Source of the DNA: an uncultured Lactobacillus sp.
GTDB taxonomy: Bacteria; Bacillota; Bacilli; Lactobacillales; Lactobacillaceae
Assembly (NCBI GenBank): GCA_937916845.1
Contig: CALFSK010000069.1
Span: forward strand, 62,001-126,000
Length of the DNA stretch: 64,000 bases
Reading direction: 5' to 3'
In this document: in pieces, positions 43,506-51,998 of the stretch
Position numbering within the stretch: position 1 is the stretch's first letter
How the letters are laid out: every line of letters begins with the position of its first letter
Notes under the pieces: model-generated
What the model saw: the letters and a program-made list of their open reading frames with translations, nothing else
What the model was told of the DNA's origin: nothing
Database searches by the model: none
Program-made: the position numbers and the translations under genes

Positions 43506-44177
43506 TTAAAATAACTGGTTAACCGTTTGATTTTCCGCGTCACCTAACAGGGCGTTAGAAACTAACCGGTCGAAGTAGGACGTTTCAACAACACCAGCGA
43601 GTGCGGACAACTCCGCGTTGAGTTCGTGTAAATTGTCGTAGCTTGGAAAATGACAATCAATGAGTAAGTTACCGCTATCGGTAAGGGTGAATCCGTCACG
43701 GTTAGTTGCCGTCCGAATCGTGGCTTGGCCACCTAACTCGCTGATGGTCCGCATGGCTAATGATAAGCCGGCGGGCAGCACTTCTAAGACGAGTGGTGTC
43801 TTCGTATCAAACTGATCGACAAGGCGTTCTTGCATGGTTAGCAACCAGTATTCGTCTGCTAAGCTGGCAATGATTTTTTCATTAGCGTGGATGCCCCCGC
43901 CACTTTTCAGCGCGTTGCCGTGGTGGTCCAGTTGATCGCAACCGTCAAAAGCGATGTCGATGCGGTCACAGTACTGCGTATCGATGACGGTATAGCCTAG
44001 AATGGTCGCAAGTTGCCGGGTCGTGGGTGAGGGGGTGACCACGGTAATGTCGTTGACGTGATTAGCCGCTTCTTTCACGAGTTCGCCAACGGTAGTGCCG
44101 CCACCGAAACCGACGACCATCTGCGGTTTGATGAGTGTCAGCGCCCGTTGCACAATGGCTTGTTTAATGTTTTCCAT
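43506..44177 (-). CDS. rpiA: Ribose-5-phosphate isomerase A (divergent paralogue)
   Basis: 223 residues. It interconverts ribose-5-phosphate and ribulose-5-phosphate. The phosphate loop is VGFGGGTTVGELV. The catalytic region is changed: FDGCDQL instead of DGADE, and LKSGGGIHANEK instead of KGGGGALLREK. The key D78, D81, K91 and E100 are still present, so activity is plausible. This divergence suggests a second RpiA with a specialised role. GGAGGAAAC precedes the start. Confidence 0.82.
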   Translation of the reverse strand: MENIKQAIVQRALTLIKPQMVVGFGGGTTVGELVKEAANHVNDITVVTPSPTTRQLATILGYTVIDTQYCDRIDIAFDGCDQLDHHGNALKSGGGIHANEKIIASLADEYWLLTMQERLVDQFDTKTPLVLEVLPAGLSLAMRTISELGGQATIRTATNRDGFTLTDSGNLLIDCHFPSYDNLHELNAELSALAGVVETSYFDRLVSNALLGDAENQTVNQLF

Positions 44178-44386
44178 GCTGTTTCCTCCAATGTTAGATA
44201 CTAGTTATGATTAGTTTTATGATAGCACGCCGGTTGACGGATAACGTAATTAACTAACAGCTAAAATGGAAGTTAATGCGTTTCAACTCTGAAAATGGTA
44301 CTTTCGAATACGAGTTTCAGGCAGTGAGTCGGTAGAATTAAACCGTTGATGGCAACCTTCGTTGTGGCGGAAGAAGGTTACAAGCA

Positions 44387-44950
44387 ATGAGCAGAGAGAG
44401 AAGCTTTAAGTTAAGTTTAACTGTATTAGCCGTGTTGGTTGGGATAGGATTTACACCGATGACGAATGCCGGCGCGTCAGCAACACCGTTTGCCCGTAAT
44501 CGTTGGCCGCGGGCCCGGGTCACTTATGTGATTCAGGGTGCGCATTATGATCGTTCAGTTTATGGGGCGGCCATTCGCGCTTGGAACCGAACGGGACAGT
44601 TTAAGTTTGTCGCGGGGACAAGGGCGCATCATCAATTGACGCTCACCACGAGTAATGCAACAACCGGAGAATATTATCAGTTAGCGGGGATCACGTTTAT
44701 GACTGGCTATAATAACGGTTATTACACGCAGGGGCTCGTCAAGTTGTTGACGCGTAATTTCTGGACCTATCGTTACAGTTATTGGGATGAAGTCCACGTT
44801 GCGGAACATGAATTGGGGCATTGTATGGGGCTTCAGCATAGTACGGATAGGCGCAGTGTTATGCTGGCCGACAATCGCTATAATGGGATTAGTCGGGCGG
44901 ATATTGCGGCGGTTCGATTACGTTATCGGTTACCAGTTGGCGAACTTTGA
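44387..44950 (+). CDS. Secreted matrixin-like zinc metalloprotease
   Basis: 187 residues. Signal peptide with LTVLAVLVGIGFTPM and NAGASA (cleavage about 30-35). The zinc site is HVAEHELGHCMGLQHS, the HExGHxxGxxH pattern of metzincins, with a later Met in SVMLADNRY as the likely Met-turn. It is short, with no prodomain or C-terminal binding domain. AGAAGG precedes the ATG. Probably extracellular; substrate unknown. Confidence 0.88.
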   Translation: MSRERSFKLSLTVLAVLVGIGFTPMTNAGASATPFARNRWPRARVTYVIQGAHYDRSVYGAAIRAWNRTGQFKFVAGTRAHHQLTLTTSNATTGEYYQLAGITFMTGYNNGYYTQGLVKLLTRNFWTYRYSYWDEVHVAEHELGHCMGLQHSTDRRSVMLADNRYNGISRADIAAVRLRYRLPVGEL

Positions 44951-44970
44951 ATTTTAAGTTGGTCATCACA

Positions 44971-45066
44971 CGGGGTTGCCATCGATATCAGTGGGTATGA
45001 CCGACCCCACTTTGGTTTTTAAACCAAGGTCGTACCCTGGGGCTGTGACAAATTGCCATGGCCCTT
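44971..45066 (+). terminator. Branched terminator after the metalloprotease gene
   Basis: The outer pairing of GG-TT-GCCAT with ATGGC-CC encloses GGGTATGACC/GGTCGTACCC and an inner TTTGGTTT/AAACCAAG hairpin, followed by five T residues (45064 onward). It may instead be a leader, because the oxidase gene begins 175 bases later. A second long stem lies at 45155-45225 (ATTCTAAAC/GTTTAGAAT). Confidence 0.5.
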
Positions 45067-45241
45067 TTTATGTGCCGAGATTGTACGATTGACGCGGATT
45101 CTGAGGACTAACGGGTCAAATCTTGGCCGGGTTAAGATTGACACTCGTTTAAAGTAATTCTAAACTGAGGGTAGCGTGTAAAGCGCTATCAGTACTCTGT
45201 TCACAAGTATTTGAGGTTTAGAATTTTAAGGGGATGTCAAC

Positions 45242-46747
45242 ATGGCAAAAAAAGTCTATACTGATTATTTTTTTGATGAACCAGCTTACAATACACACGA
45301 CGGTGGCTATATTCCGCTAGTCACGCCTAAAACGGCCCCACAACCGTTGGCAATTCCGCCGCTGTTGAAGCCGGATAAGCAAACGGCAACGGACGATTAT
45401 TACACCGTCAAAGCCCAAGCCAGTGAAACGCAATTTTTACCTGGCAAGAAGACGAAGACCTGGGGTTACAATGCGGGCTTCTTAGGCCAAACGATCGTTT
45501 TTCGTAATGGCAAAAAGACACATATCGATTTAAAAAATGCGTTACCTGAATTAACGACTTTCCACTGGCACGGCTTGAACGTGCCTGGGCCAATTACCGA
45601 TGGTGGTTGTCACGCACCGGTTTATCCGGGCGAAACGAATCACATTGATTTTAAGGTCCATCAACCAGCCGCAACCATTTGGCTTCATGCCCATCCATGT
45701 CCATCAACTGCGACCCAAGTTTGGAAAGGGTTAGCTGCGATGGTCATCATTAAAGATGACGTCGAAGACCAATTACCATTGCCACGTAATTACGGGGTCG
45801 ATGATATTCCGTTGGTTTTACAAGACCGTGAATTCCACGAAGATAATCAATTCGATTATAAAGCGGACTACGATCCAGACGGTGTGCAAGGTCATACGGC
45901 CCTAGTTAACGGGACCGTTAACCCGTACTTTGATGTCACCACACAACGGGTTCGGTTACGGATCTTGGATGGTTCTAACCGGCGTGAATGGCGCTTACAC
46001 TTTGACGACGATTTGGCCTTTGCTCAAGTTGGGTCCGACGGTGGCATTATGCCAGAACCCGTCTACATGACAAAAGTTATGCTGACTTGTGCGGAACGTG
46101 ACGAATTAGTCGTTGACTTTGGCAAGTACCAACCTGGCGATGAAGTCACATTAATGACTGATGATACGCCACTATGCCACTTCCGGATCAAAGCCTTCGA
46201 ACCAGATGACACCAAGTTACCTGATCATTTAGTTGATATTAAGGACGAAGCGCCAACCCCTGGTTTACCCGTTCGTAAGATCACGATGGATGGGATGGAC
46301 GAACAAGTTGCCATGGACGGTAAGAAGTTCGACATGCAACGGATCGATGCCCGTCAAAAAGTTGGCGACGTTGCCATTTGGGAAATTCGGAATACGAATA
46401 GTACCAAAAACGGGATGGTTCATCCGTTCCACGTTCACGGGACGCAATTCCAAGTATTGGCCAGAAATGACGGTCCAGTCTATCCTAACGAACATGGTCT
46501 GAAAGACACGGTTGGCGTCAACCCTGGCGAAATCGTACGAATCAAAGTTAAGTTTGAATTGACTGGGGTCTACATGTACCACTGCCACATCATTGAACAT
46601 GAAGATGGCGGGATGATGGCTCAAATCGAATCTTATGATCCGGATCATCCAAAGACGTATCATTTAATGGATATGGAAACCTTACGGAACGCCTTTGCTA
46701 AAGAAAAGGGTGTTAAACCGGAAGATGTTTGGATGCCCGGCTGCTAA
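45242..46747 (+). CDS. Multicopper oxidase (laccase/CotA-like)
   Basis: 501 residues with three cupredoxin domains. Copper ligands: TTFHWHGLN (about 99-107), IWLHAHPCPSTATQVWKG, HPFHVHGTQF (about 395) and YMYHCHIIEHEDGGMM, the combined type 1/2/3 site with the axial Met. There is no signal peptide, so it is cytoplasmic. Such enzymes oxidise phenols and metals, and laccases of this group from lactobacilli act on biogenic amines. AGGGGATGTC precedes the start. Probably monocistronic. Confidence 0.94.
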   Translation: MAKKVYTDYFFDEPAYNTHDGGYIPLVTPKTAPQPLAIPPLLKPDKQTATDDYYTVKAQASETQFLPGKKTKTWGYNAGFLGQTIVFRNGKKTHIDLKNALPELTTFHWHGLNVPGPITDGGCHAPVYPGETNHIDFKVHQPAATIWLHAHPCPSTATQVWKGLAAMVIIKDDVEDQLPLPRNYGVDDIPLVLQDREFHEDNQFDYKADYDPDGVQGHTALVNGTVNPYFDVTTQRVRLRILDGSNRREWRLHFDDDLAFAQVGSDGGIMPEPVYMTKVMLTCAERDELVVDFGKYQPGDEVTLMTDDTPLCHFRIKAFEPDDTKLPDHLVDIKDEAPTPGLPVRKITMDGMDEQVAMDGKKFDMQRIDARQKVGDVAIWEIRNTNSTKNGMVHPFHVHGTQFQVLARNDGPVYPNEHGLKDTVGVNPGEIVRIKVKFELTGVYMYHCHIIEHEDGGMMAQIESYDPDHPKTYHLMDMETLRNAFAKEKGVKPEDVWMPGC

Positions 46748-46809
46748 AAATTGAACGTGTGATTGATTCTCAAGTTTACTAATTAACCGGTATACTAGTG
46801 ATGAGGATC

Positions 46810-46848
46810 AGACGGCTGGTTAACGTCTGAGTTGACCGGCCGTTTTTT
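46810..46848 (+). terminator. Terminator or attenuator before DUF1304 gene
   Basis: ACGGCTGGT pairs with ACCGGCCGT, followed by six T residues. An alternative stem CAGACG/CGTCTG uses part of the same sequence. A TATACT -10-like box lies at 46791-46796, so the hairpin may lie in the leader of the next gene rather than only ending the oxidase transcript. Confidence 0.6.
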
Positions 46849-46866
46849 AGTAGGGGAGGGATTTAG

Positions 46867-47235
46867 ATGCAAATTATTGCAACGATTATGGCTGTGTTGG
46901 TCGCCTTAGAACATTTCTTTATTTTATGGTTAGAGATGTTTAATGCGAACAGCGATATGGCCGCAAAGGCATTCGGGGTACCGCGGGATTTATTAAAGAT
47001 GCCAGAAGTTCAAACCTTGTTTAAAAATCAAGGCTTATACAACGGCTTCTTAGCAGTGGGAATCTTATTCAGTTTATTCGTCATGCCAGCAGCGGCAAGC
47101 GCCGGGGCCACGCTATTTTTCTTAGCCTGCGTACTCGTTGCCGCGGTTTACGGCAGTGCGACGGCTAGCAAGTCGATCATCGTGGTGCAAGGCTTACCCG
47201 CGTTGATTGCGTTTATTTTAGTCTACTTGGCATAA
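46867..47235 (+). CDS. DUF1304 membrane protein
   Basis: 122 residues with four predicted helices. MAVLVALEHFFILWLEMF at the start, GLYNGFLAVGIL in the middle and SKSIIVVQGLPALIAF at the end are typical of DUF1304. GGGGAGGG precedes the ATG. It is directly followed by a copy of the sense-oriented 3' repeat. Function unknown. Confidence 0.88.
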   Translation: MQIIATIMAVLVALEHFFILWLEMFNANSDMAAKAFGVPRDLLKMPEVQTLFKNQGLYNGFLAVGILFSLFVMPAAASAGATLFFLACVLVAAVYGSATASKSIIVVQGLPALIAFILVYLA

Positions 47236-47239
47236 AAAA

Positions 47240-47359
47240 GAGTGCGAAAAAAGGCGAATAGGTTGTGAGCATTAACGTGAAATCAGCGATTATTCCTGGG
47301 TTTGGAATAATTGCTGATTTTGGGTTAAGCGGAGCAAACTGCCTTTTTTTGCACGTTTC
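47240..47359 (+). repeat. 120-nt structured 3' repeat, copy 3
   Basis: Begins GAGTGCGAAAAAAGGCG and ends GCACGTTTC. The inner stem is GAAATCAGCGATTATTCC with GGAATAATTGCTGATTTT. The outer stem is GCGAAAAAAGGC with GCCTTTTTTTGC. It starts five bases after the DUF1304 stop in the sense orientation. Confidence 0.8.
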
Positions 47360-47372
47360 GACCATAATAATA

Positions 47373-47412
47373 GAAAAATCCGTTCAGAAAATTATTTTGA
47401 ACGGCGTTTTTC
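47373..47412. terminator. Terminator after 3' repeat copy 3
   Basis: AAAAATCCGTTCAGAAAA pairs imperfectly with TTTTGAACGGCGTTTTT. It is shared with the convergent PEBP gene. Confidence 0.75.
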
Positions 47413-47435
47413 CATGAAATGATTTAGATTTTACA

Positions 47436-47945
47436 TTAGGCGCGTCCGATAACCTGCGTCTTTGCGGTAGCCAGGACGTGGCCAGTAATGGCATCGTGAC
47501 ATTCATTGAGCCAATAACCGGATTGCAAAGGCAATTCAGTATCTAATGCGAATAATTTGAATGAATAGCGATGATCTTTGTCGGGCGGGTACGGGCCAAC
47601 GTAGTGTTGGGTCACCTTTGGATCGGTTTCGCCAACGTAACCCCCGGCAGTTGAATTATTACCTTGAATCATTGGAATGGCGCCCGTTTGGCTGGCGTTT
47701 TCCGGAATCTGAGTGGTCGTCGCTGGGATGTTTGCGGCAAGCCAGTGAATCCAAGTAAAACCACCGACCGGAATGGCGTCGTGGTCGACGAATGAAAAGG
47801 CGAGTGAATGAGTTCCCGCTGGTACCCCACTGATGTTAATTGGAAACGAAATGATGGGGTGGCCTTTATACGTTTGTGCGGGCACAGCTTGTTTGGAATA
47901 CAGCGCGGCTAGCGCGCCGTCAATAGTCGGAATCGAAACTTGCAT
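47436..47945 (-). CDS. PEBP/YbhB-family protein
   Basis: 169 residues. The phosphatidylethanolamine-binding (Raf kinase inhibitor-like) fold is shown by LAFSFVDHDAIPVGGFTWIHW and YVGPYPPDKDHRYSFKLFAL. Bacterial members bind small ligands or phospholipid and have no confirmed enzymatic role. GGAGG precedes the ATG by seven bases. Cytoplasmic, monocistronic. Confidence 0.9.
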   Translation of the reverse strand: MQVSIPTIDGALAALYSKQAVPAQTYKGHPIISFPINISGVPAGTHSLAFSFVDHDAIPVGGFTWIHWLAANIPATTTQIPENASQTGAIPMIQGNNSTAGGYVGETDPKVTQHYVGPYPPDKDHRYSFKLFALDTELPLQSGYWLNECHDAITGHVLATAKTQVIGRA

Positions 47946-47973
47946 GTGGCAACCTCCTTAATTGTTATCTTAA

Positions 47974-49170
47974 TTATAACGCTAATAGGTGCTGCCGTAA
48001 CACGGGGTCAACCGCATAGAGGTATAGACCGTAACGCCCGCGTTTCATTAAAACGTTAATTGAGTTAAAGATGATTTGTTGCTGCAACGGTTCAAGATTA
48101 CCGAGGTCTGACCGCTTTTTGAAAGCCTCCTGGTCTTCGTAACGTTCCGGACGAACGATGACGCGGTCGTGTGCCTCATCGTAACCGACAGAAGGGCCTA
48201 AAATAACGCCGGCGTAATTGAGGTCAAATCCTTGAATCGTGTAGATTGACCCCACTTCATCGAGGGTCTCTGGCCGTAACGCCCAGGGCTCATCCGTCAA
48301 ATTGACTTTATCCCAAGGCAGCTTGAGCTGTCCCGCCGTCACGTACCACGTGCCGTGATTAACGACGTACGGAAAGTCGGCGGTGGCAATCATTCTAGAC
48401 AGCCCAACTTGCTGATCTTGTTGCCGAATTTGATCGTACATGGGCTGACCGTCAGCGAAGATCTGTAAATCAAAGTTGGCATCGGTCGGTTTAGGGAGCA
48501 GGTTTCCATGGGTGAAGCCGTCGATCCAATTGATGACTTGGTCGTTACCGGTGACGCGAAACTGTTGGTCAAGGTTAAACGTTTCGTGTGGATAGTGGGC
48601 CAAAAATGGGGCTAAATCGTTGCTGTGCCAATAACTTTTTAGCTTGAGCACTTGCCTAGTATCAAAGACGAGTACGACGACGCGACTGTGGTTAATGAGT
48701 TCGCTGAGTTGATTCTGGCCGTTGAACCGGTTATAGCGATCTGGTTGGGTCAACAGTAAGTGGGCTTCGTCGATAAAGACGACGTCAGCGGTTTGGTTAG
48801 TCTTGGCTAGCCGGTTGATTAGTGGTGTCGGCTTTTGAAAGTCCTTTTTGCGGAGATCAGGGTCGTCCCTGGCGAGTTGTTTATAAATTTTGAGCATTTC
48901 ATTGTGATTGACGACGAGGTAATTGTCAGTTCCTTGTAAGGGAGTTGCATCCTTACGACGACTTTGGGCCTGTAGCCGGCTAAATGCAGCGGCTAACACG
49001 GCGCTTTTCCCCGTTCCGGCGTCCCCATGAATGACGAAGAGCCCGGTTTGTTCCTGGTTCAAATGGGTCGTAATGAAGTTAAATAGTTGAGTTTCTAATC
49101 GTTGTTGTGCCGGCGATAATGCGGCTTGATCCGTCAGCTTAAAGGTGGCGGCACTCATATTTGGTTGCAT
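47974..49170 (-). CDS. DUF2075 P-loop ATPase (Schlafen-like group)
   Basis: 398 residues. Walker A FVIHGDAGTGKSAVL (about 43-57), Walker B VVFIDEAHLLL (about 130) and an FNLDQQFRVTGND sensor-like segment match superfamily 1-type DUF2075 proteins. It is probably a helicase-like or nucleic-acid-dependent ATPase. GGAGGG lies seven bases before the ATG. It lies 28 bases upstream of the PEBP gene in the same direction and may be co-transcribed with it. Confidence 0.88.
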   Translation of the reverse strand: MQPNMSAATFKLTDQAALSPAQQRLETQLFNFITTHLNQEQTGLFVIHGDAGTGKSAVLAAAFSRLQAQSRRKDATPLQGTDNYLVVNHNEMLKIYKQLARDDPDLRKKDFQKPTPLINRLAKTNQTADVVFIDEAHLLLTQPDRYNRFNGQNQLSELINHSRVVVLVFDTRQVLKLKSYWHSNDLAPFLAHYPHETFNLDQQFRVTGNDQVINWIDGFTHGNLLPKPTDANFDLQIFADGQPMYDQIRQQDQQVGLSRMIATADFPYVVNHGTWYVTAGQLKLPWDKVNLTDEPWALRPETLDEVGSIYTIQGFDLNYAGVILGPSVGYDEAHDRVIVRPERYEDQEAFKKRSDLGNLEPLQQQIIFNSINVLMKRGRYGLYLYAVDPVLRQHLLAL

Positions 49171-49282
49171 GCACTTTCCCTCCGAGCGCCATTATAACGC
49201 AACTTTTAGGCTAATTGAAATGATACTGATTACAGTTGGTGGTAAAATAAGGGTACCAGTAAAAGGCGGGAGGGATTTTTAA

Positions 49283-49753
49283 ATGAAACTCGATTTTTCG
49301 GTTGCCGTTCATAGCATTCTTTACTTGGACGCACACCGGCCTAATAAGGTATCTAGCCGTGAATTAGCACAATCGTTGCACTTAAACCCAGTGATGATTC
49401 GTAATATTTTATCTGTGTTGCATAAGCAAGGCTATTTGATTGGGACGGTCGGCAAGAATGGCGGGTACCAACTTGAAAAAGAGCTTACCGCCATGAATTT
49501 AGGTGATCTTTATGATCTCACCATTCCGCCGACTCTCAGTTACGCGCGGTTCATCACGGGACCGTCAAAGACTGACGAACAGGTCGGACAGTCCCCGATT
49601 GCGACCAATATTAGTGAAACGTTGACGGATCTTTTCACCGTCGCTGACCGACAGTACCGGGAGTACTATCACCAGTTTACGATGGAAGACCTTAAAGAAG
49701 ATTTGCATCACCATGGCTACTTTTTAGCCAAAGAAGCACATTTAGAATCTTAA
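49283..49753 (+). CDS. Rrf2-family transcriptional regulator
   Basis: 156 residues. Winged helix with SSRELAQSLHLNPVMIRNIL and LHKQGYLIGTVGKNGGYQL (about 24-67). It has none of the three cysteines that bind Fe-S in IscR/NsrR, so it must sense something else, as in YwnA-like Rrf2 proteins. GGGAGGG precedes the ATG. Divergent from the DUF2075 gene, its possible target. Confidence 0.9.
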   Translation: MKLDFSVAVHSILYLDAHRPNKVSSRELAQSLHLNPVMIRNILSVLHKQGYLIGTVGKNGGYQLEKELTAMNLGDLYDLTIPPTLSYARFITGPSKTDEQVGQSPIATNISETLTDLFTVADRQYREYYHQFTMEDLKEDLHHHGYFLAKEAHLES

Positions 49754-49755
49754 TT

Positions 49756-49830
49756 AAAACGGCGGACTAGTTTGGATATTAAGGTGGTTGAACTTAACAA
49801 CCTTAATTAGAAACGGGTTCGCCGTTTTAT
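49756..49830 (+). terminator. Two-stem terminator after the Rrf2 gene
   Basis: Outer AAAACGGCG pairs with CGCCGTTTT; inner TTAAGGTGGTT pairs with AACAACCTTAA. A TATATT follows. Confidence 0.7.
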
Positions 49831-49903
49831 ATTGCCATGTGACGGTGACGATGCTATCTTAGACCCAATGTTTAATTGGTAACCGTTGAAAGGGGTCTTG
49901 GCA

Positions 49904-50224
49904 ATGAAGCCACGTTTAGTTATTGTTCATGAAGAGGGCCGTTATCGCGAACTTTCTGACAACCGTTACTGGATCGAATCACCTGAATTTTGGGGTGTTG
50001 ATGGTCGCGGTGACACGGTCAGTGAAGCCATTGGAAATTTTTTGACCAACCTCGTTCAATATTGTCATGATTATTATCAACGGGATCTGTGGCGACTTGA
50101 TGACCGGTTGTTACAGTTGGACCACGTTGACGCGGTGTTAGCGTACGCGAATGCGGGCAAGTCCCCAGCGCCACTTTTTTTATTTAAAGTATTGCCGACT
50201 AGTGGGGCTCTGGCTTCAGCCTAA
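49904..50224 (+). CDS. HicB-like orphan protein
   Basis: 106 residues. The N-terminal half RYRELSDNRYWIESPEFWGV then GRGDTVSEAIGNFLTNLVQY fits the HicB partial RNase H fold; the C-terminal half does not show a clear ribbon-helix-helix. There is no hicA toxin gene next to it. AAGGGG lies eight bases before the ATG at 49904. It may be an antitoxin relic or a stand-alone HicB-fold protein. Confidence 0.6.
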   Translation: MKPRLVIVHEEGRYRELSDNRYWIESPEFWGVDGRGDTVSEAIGNFLTNLVQYCHDYYQRDLWRLDDRLLQLDHVDAVLAYANAGKSPAPLFLFKVLPTSGALASA

Positions 50225-50326
50225 GACTTAAAATAAACGAATTCTTAAAAAAGCGTTCATACTTCTAACACAATCCTGCGGTACACTAGCGTTATAATCG
50301 ATGCGTAACCACAGGAGGTCTGTTTA

Positions 50327-50872
50327 ATGGATTTGGATAAGATCTATCAATTAATGGATAAATTTGAACAAAGTAGTTTAACGAGCTTTGAATATCATGA
50401 TCAAAATTTTGGCATTCAAATGGGTAAAAAGGGCCATGGCAAGCCGGTCGCCACGACGCAGCCAACCCCGTTACCAACGCAACCAGTTGAAAGCCAAGCG
50501 CCGGTCGCACCAACACCGGTAGGAACGCCCGCCGCCGCAATGGCTGAACCAGCTGCGACAACGGTTGCTCCCGAAACAACTAGTGCCCCCGTTGCCGAGG
50601 TGGATCCAATCGACCCTAAGGAATGCGTCACGGCACCAGTTGTGGGAATCTTCTACCAAGCCCATTCGTCCGAAGAAGCGCCGTACGTGCAATTAGGTGA
50701 TCACGTTACCGTGGGTCAACAAGTTGGGCTGATTCAAGCGATGCAGATGATGCGGCCAGTCGTTGCTAAGCAGGCGGGCCAAGTGAAAGCCTTCCTAGCT
50801 AAAAATGGTGATGAAGTCAACTTCGGTCAACCACTGATTCAGTTGATTCCAGATACACCGGACGATATTTAA
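50327..50872 (+). CDS. Biotin carboxyl carrier protein homologue lacking biotin lysine
   Basis: 181 residues with the AccB layout: an N-terminal segment (KIYQLMDKFEQSSLTSFEY), a Pro/Ala/Thr linker (about 42-95) and a C-terminal biotinyl-type domain (CVTAPVVGIFYQAHSSEEAP to the end). The biotin site is normally EAMKM; here it is QAMQMM, with Gln140 where the biotinylated lysine belongs. The codon is CAG, one base from AAG. It therefore cannot be biotinylated at this site. AGGAGG precedes the start. No accA, accC or accD lies next to it. Confidence 0.9.
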   Translation: MDLDKIYQLMDKFEQSSLTSFEYHDQNFGIQMGKKGHGKPVATTQPTPLPTQPVESQAPVAPTPVGTPAAAMAEPAATTVAPETTSAPVAEVDPIDPKECVTAPVVGIFYQAHSSEEAPYVQLGDHVTVGQQVGLIQAMQMMRPVVAKQAGQVKAFLAKNGDEVNFGQPLIQLIPDTPDDI

Positions 50873-50897
50873 TCTAAGGAACGCAGCTTAAACAAAC

Positions 50898-50933
50898 AAA
50901 AAAACCAATCGAAATTTTCGATTGGTTTTTTTG
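50898..50933. terminator. Terminator after the BCCP-like gene
   Basis: AAAAACCAATCGAAA pairs with TTTCGATTGGTTTTT. It is symmetric with T-runs on both strands, so it also serves the convergent hydrolase gene. Confidence 0.88.
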
Positions 50934-50953
50934 TTTAAGCGTCAATATTTTAA

Positions 50954-51865
50954 TTAACCGATCGCGGCAACGGTCGTCAGGAACCAGTCGTTGAAGGCTG
51001 CGGCGTCGATGTCGACACAGACTGTCGCGTTGGTTTGCCCGTCGTGATAAGCCCCACGGATATCACCAACGGTCTCACCATTGGCTGGTCCGTCCGTTTG
51101 CACGTCGATCCACATTTTTTCGGTGGTGAAGGCTTCGGGATGGAGCAAGTAGAAGAGGGTGTTCACGTCGTGCATTGGAATCCCGGTTTGACCGCCATCG
51201 TGGTAATGATTAAAGAGGGCGTGTAACATTTCACCGGTACGACCGACCGTGGTCAACTTGTCCATCGTTTCTGGGGTCAGTAAGGCTTTCATGGTGACGT
51301 CTAAGCCAACCATCGTGATGGGAACGCCGGATTGATACATGATTTCAGCAGCGTGCGGGTCCGTAAAGACGTTGAATTCCGCGGCACTAGTCATGTTTCC
51401 TTTGCCAAGGGCTCCACCCATGGCGACGATTTCTTTAATATGTGGTAAGACTTCGGGATAAGTTTTGAATAGTAGGGCGATGTTCGTGTACGCCCCGGTT
51501 GGCACTAAGGTAATGGGCTTGTCGGCGGCTAAAATATAGTCCCGCAGTGCTTCGACCGCCGTTTGTGGCAACGGGTCAGCCAAATCGGTAGGAAAGTCGT
51601 AGCCCGGCATACCTGAAACGCCATGGATGCGGACGGCATCTTCGAATGGTTTCAGCAATGGCTGAGGTGCACCACCCGCTACCGGAACGTTACTGTTGAA
51701 AAAGCGGGTCAATTTTAAGGCGTTGAGGGTCGTTTTATCAACCGTCACGTTTCCTGCGACCGTCGTCAATAATTGTAAGTCCAAATCGGGGTGATTTAAT
51801 GCGATGGTAATTGCTGCAGCGTCGTCAATTCCTGGATCAGTGTCCATAATAATCTTAGTTGCCAT
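50954..51865 (-). CDS. Inosine-uridine-preferring nucleoside hydrolase
   Basis: 303 residues. The calcium-binding cluster DTDPGIDDAAAI at the N-terminus and MHDVNTLFYLLHPEAF near the C-terminus define the family. It splits ribonucleosides to ribose and free base in salvage. The ATG at 51865 has GGAGGG about seven bases upstream; a TTG at 51880 is part of that site. Monocistronic. Confidence 0.92.
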   Translation of the reverse strand: MATKIIMDTDPGIDDAAAITIALNHPDLDLQLLTTVAGNVTVDKTTLNALKLTRFFNSNVPVAGGAPQPLLKPFEDAVRIHGVSGMPGYDFPTDLADPLPQTAVEALRDYILAADKPITLVPTGAYTNIALLFKTYPEVLPHIKEIVAMGGALGKGNMTSAAEFNVFTDPHAAEIMYQSGVPITMVGLDVTMKALLTPETMDKLTTVGRTGEMLHALFNHYHDGGQTGIPMHDVNTLFYLLHPEAFTTEKMWIDVQTDGPANGETVGDIRGAYHDGQTNATVCVDIDAAAFNDWFLTTVAAIG

Positions 51866-51998
51866 ATTCTTTCCCTCCAATTAATTACGTTTTGTGATAG
51901 CTCTATTTTAGCATAACCGGAACCATGAATTCGATTGCATTTGCGTAGTGATTGACGTAGCATGACAGTAAGATTATGAAACGATGGAGGAACCAATC

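Noticed and set aside
50954..51865. Pyrimidine-specific naming (rihA/rihB/rihC) of the nucleoside hydrolase
   Set aside because: Family motifs do not by themselves fix base preference, so no gene symbol is given.
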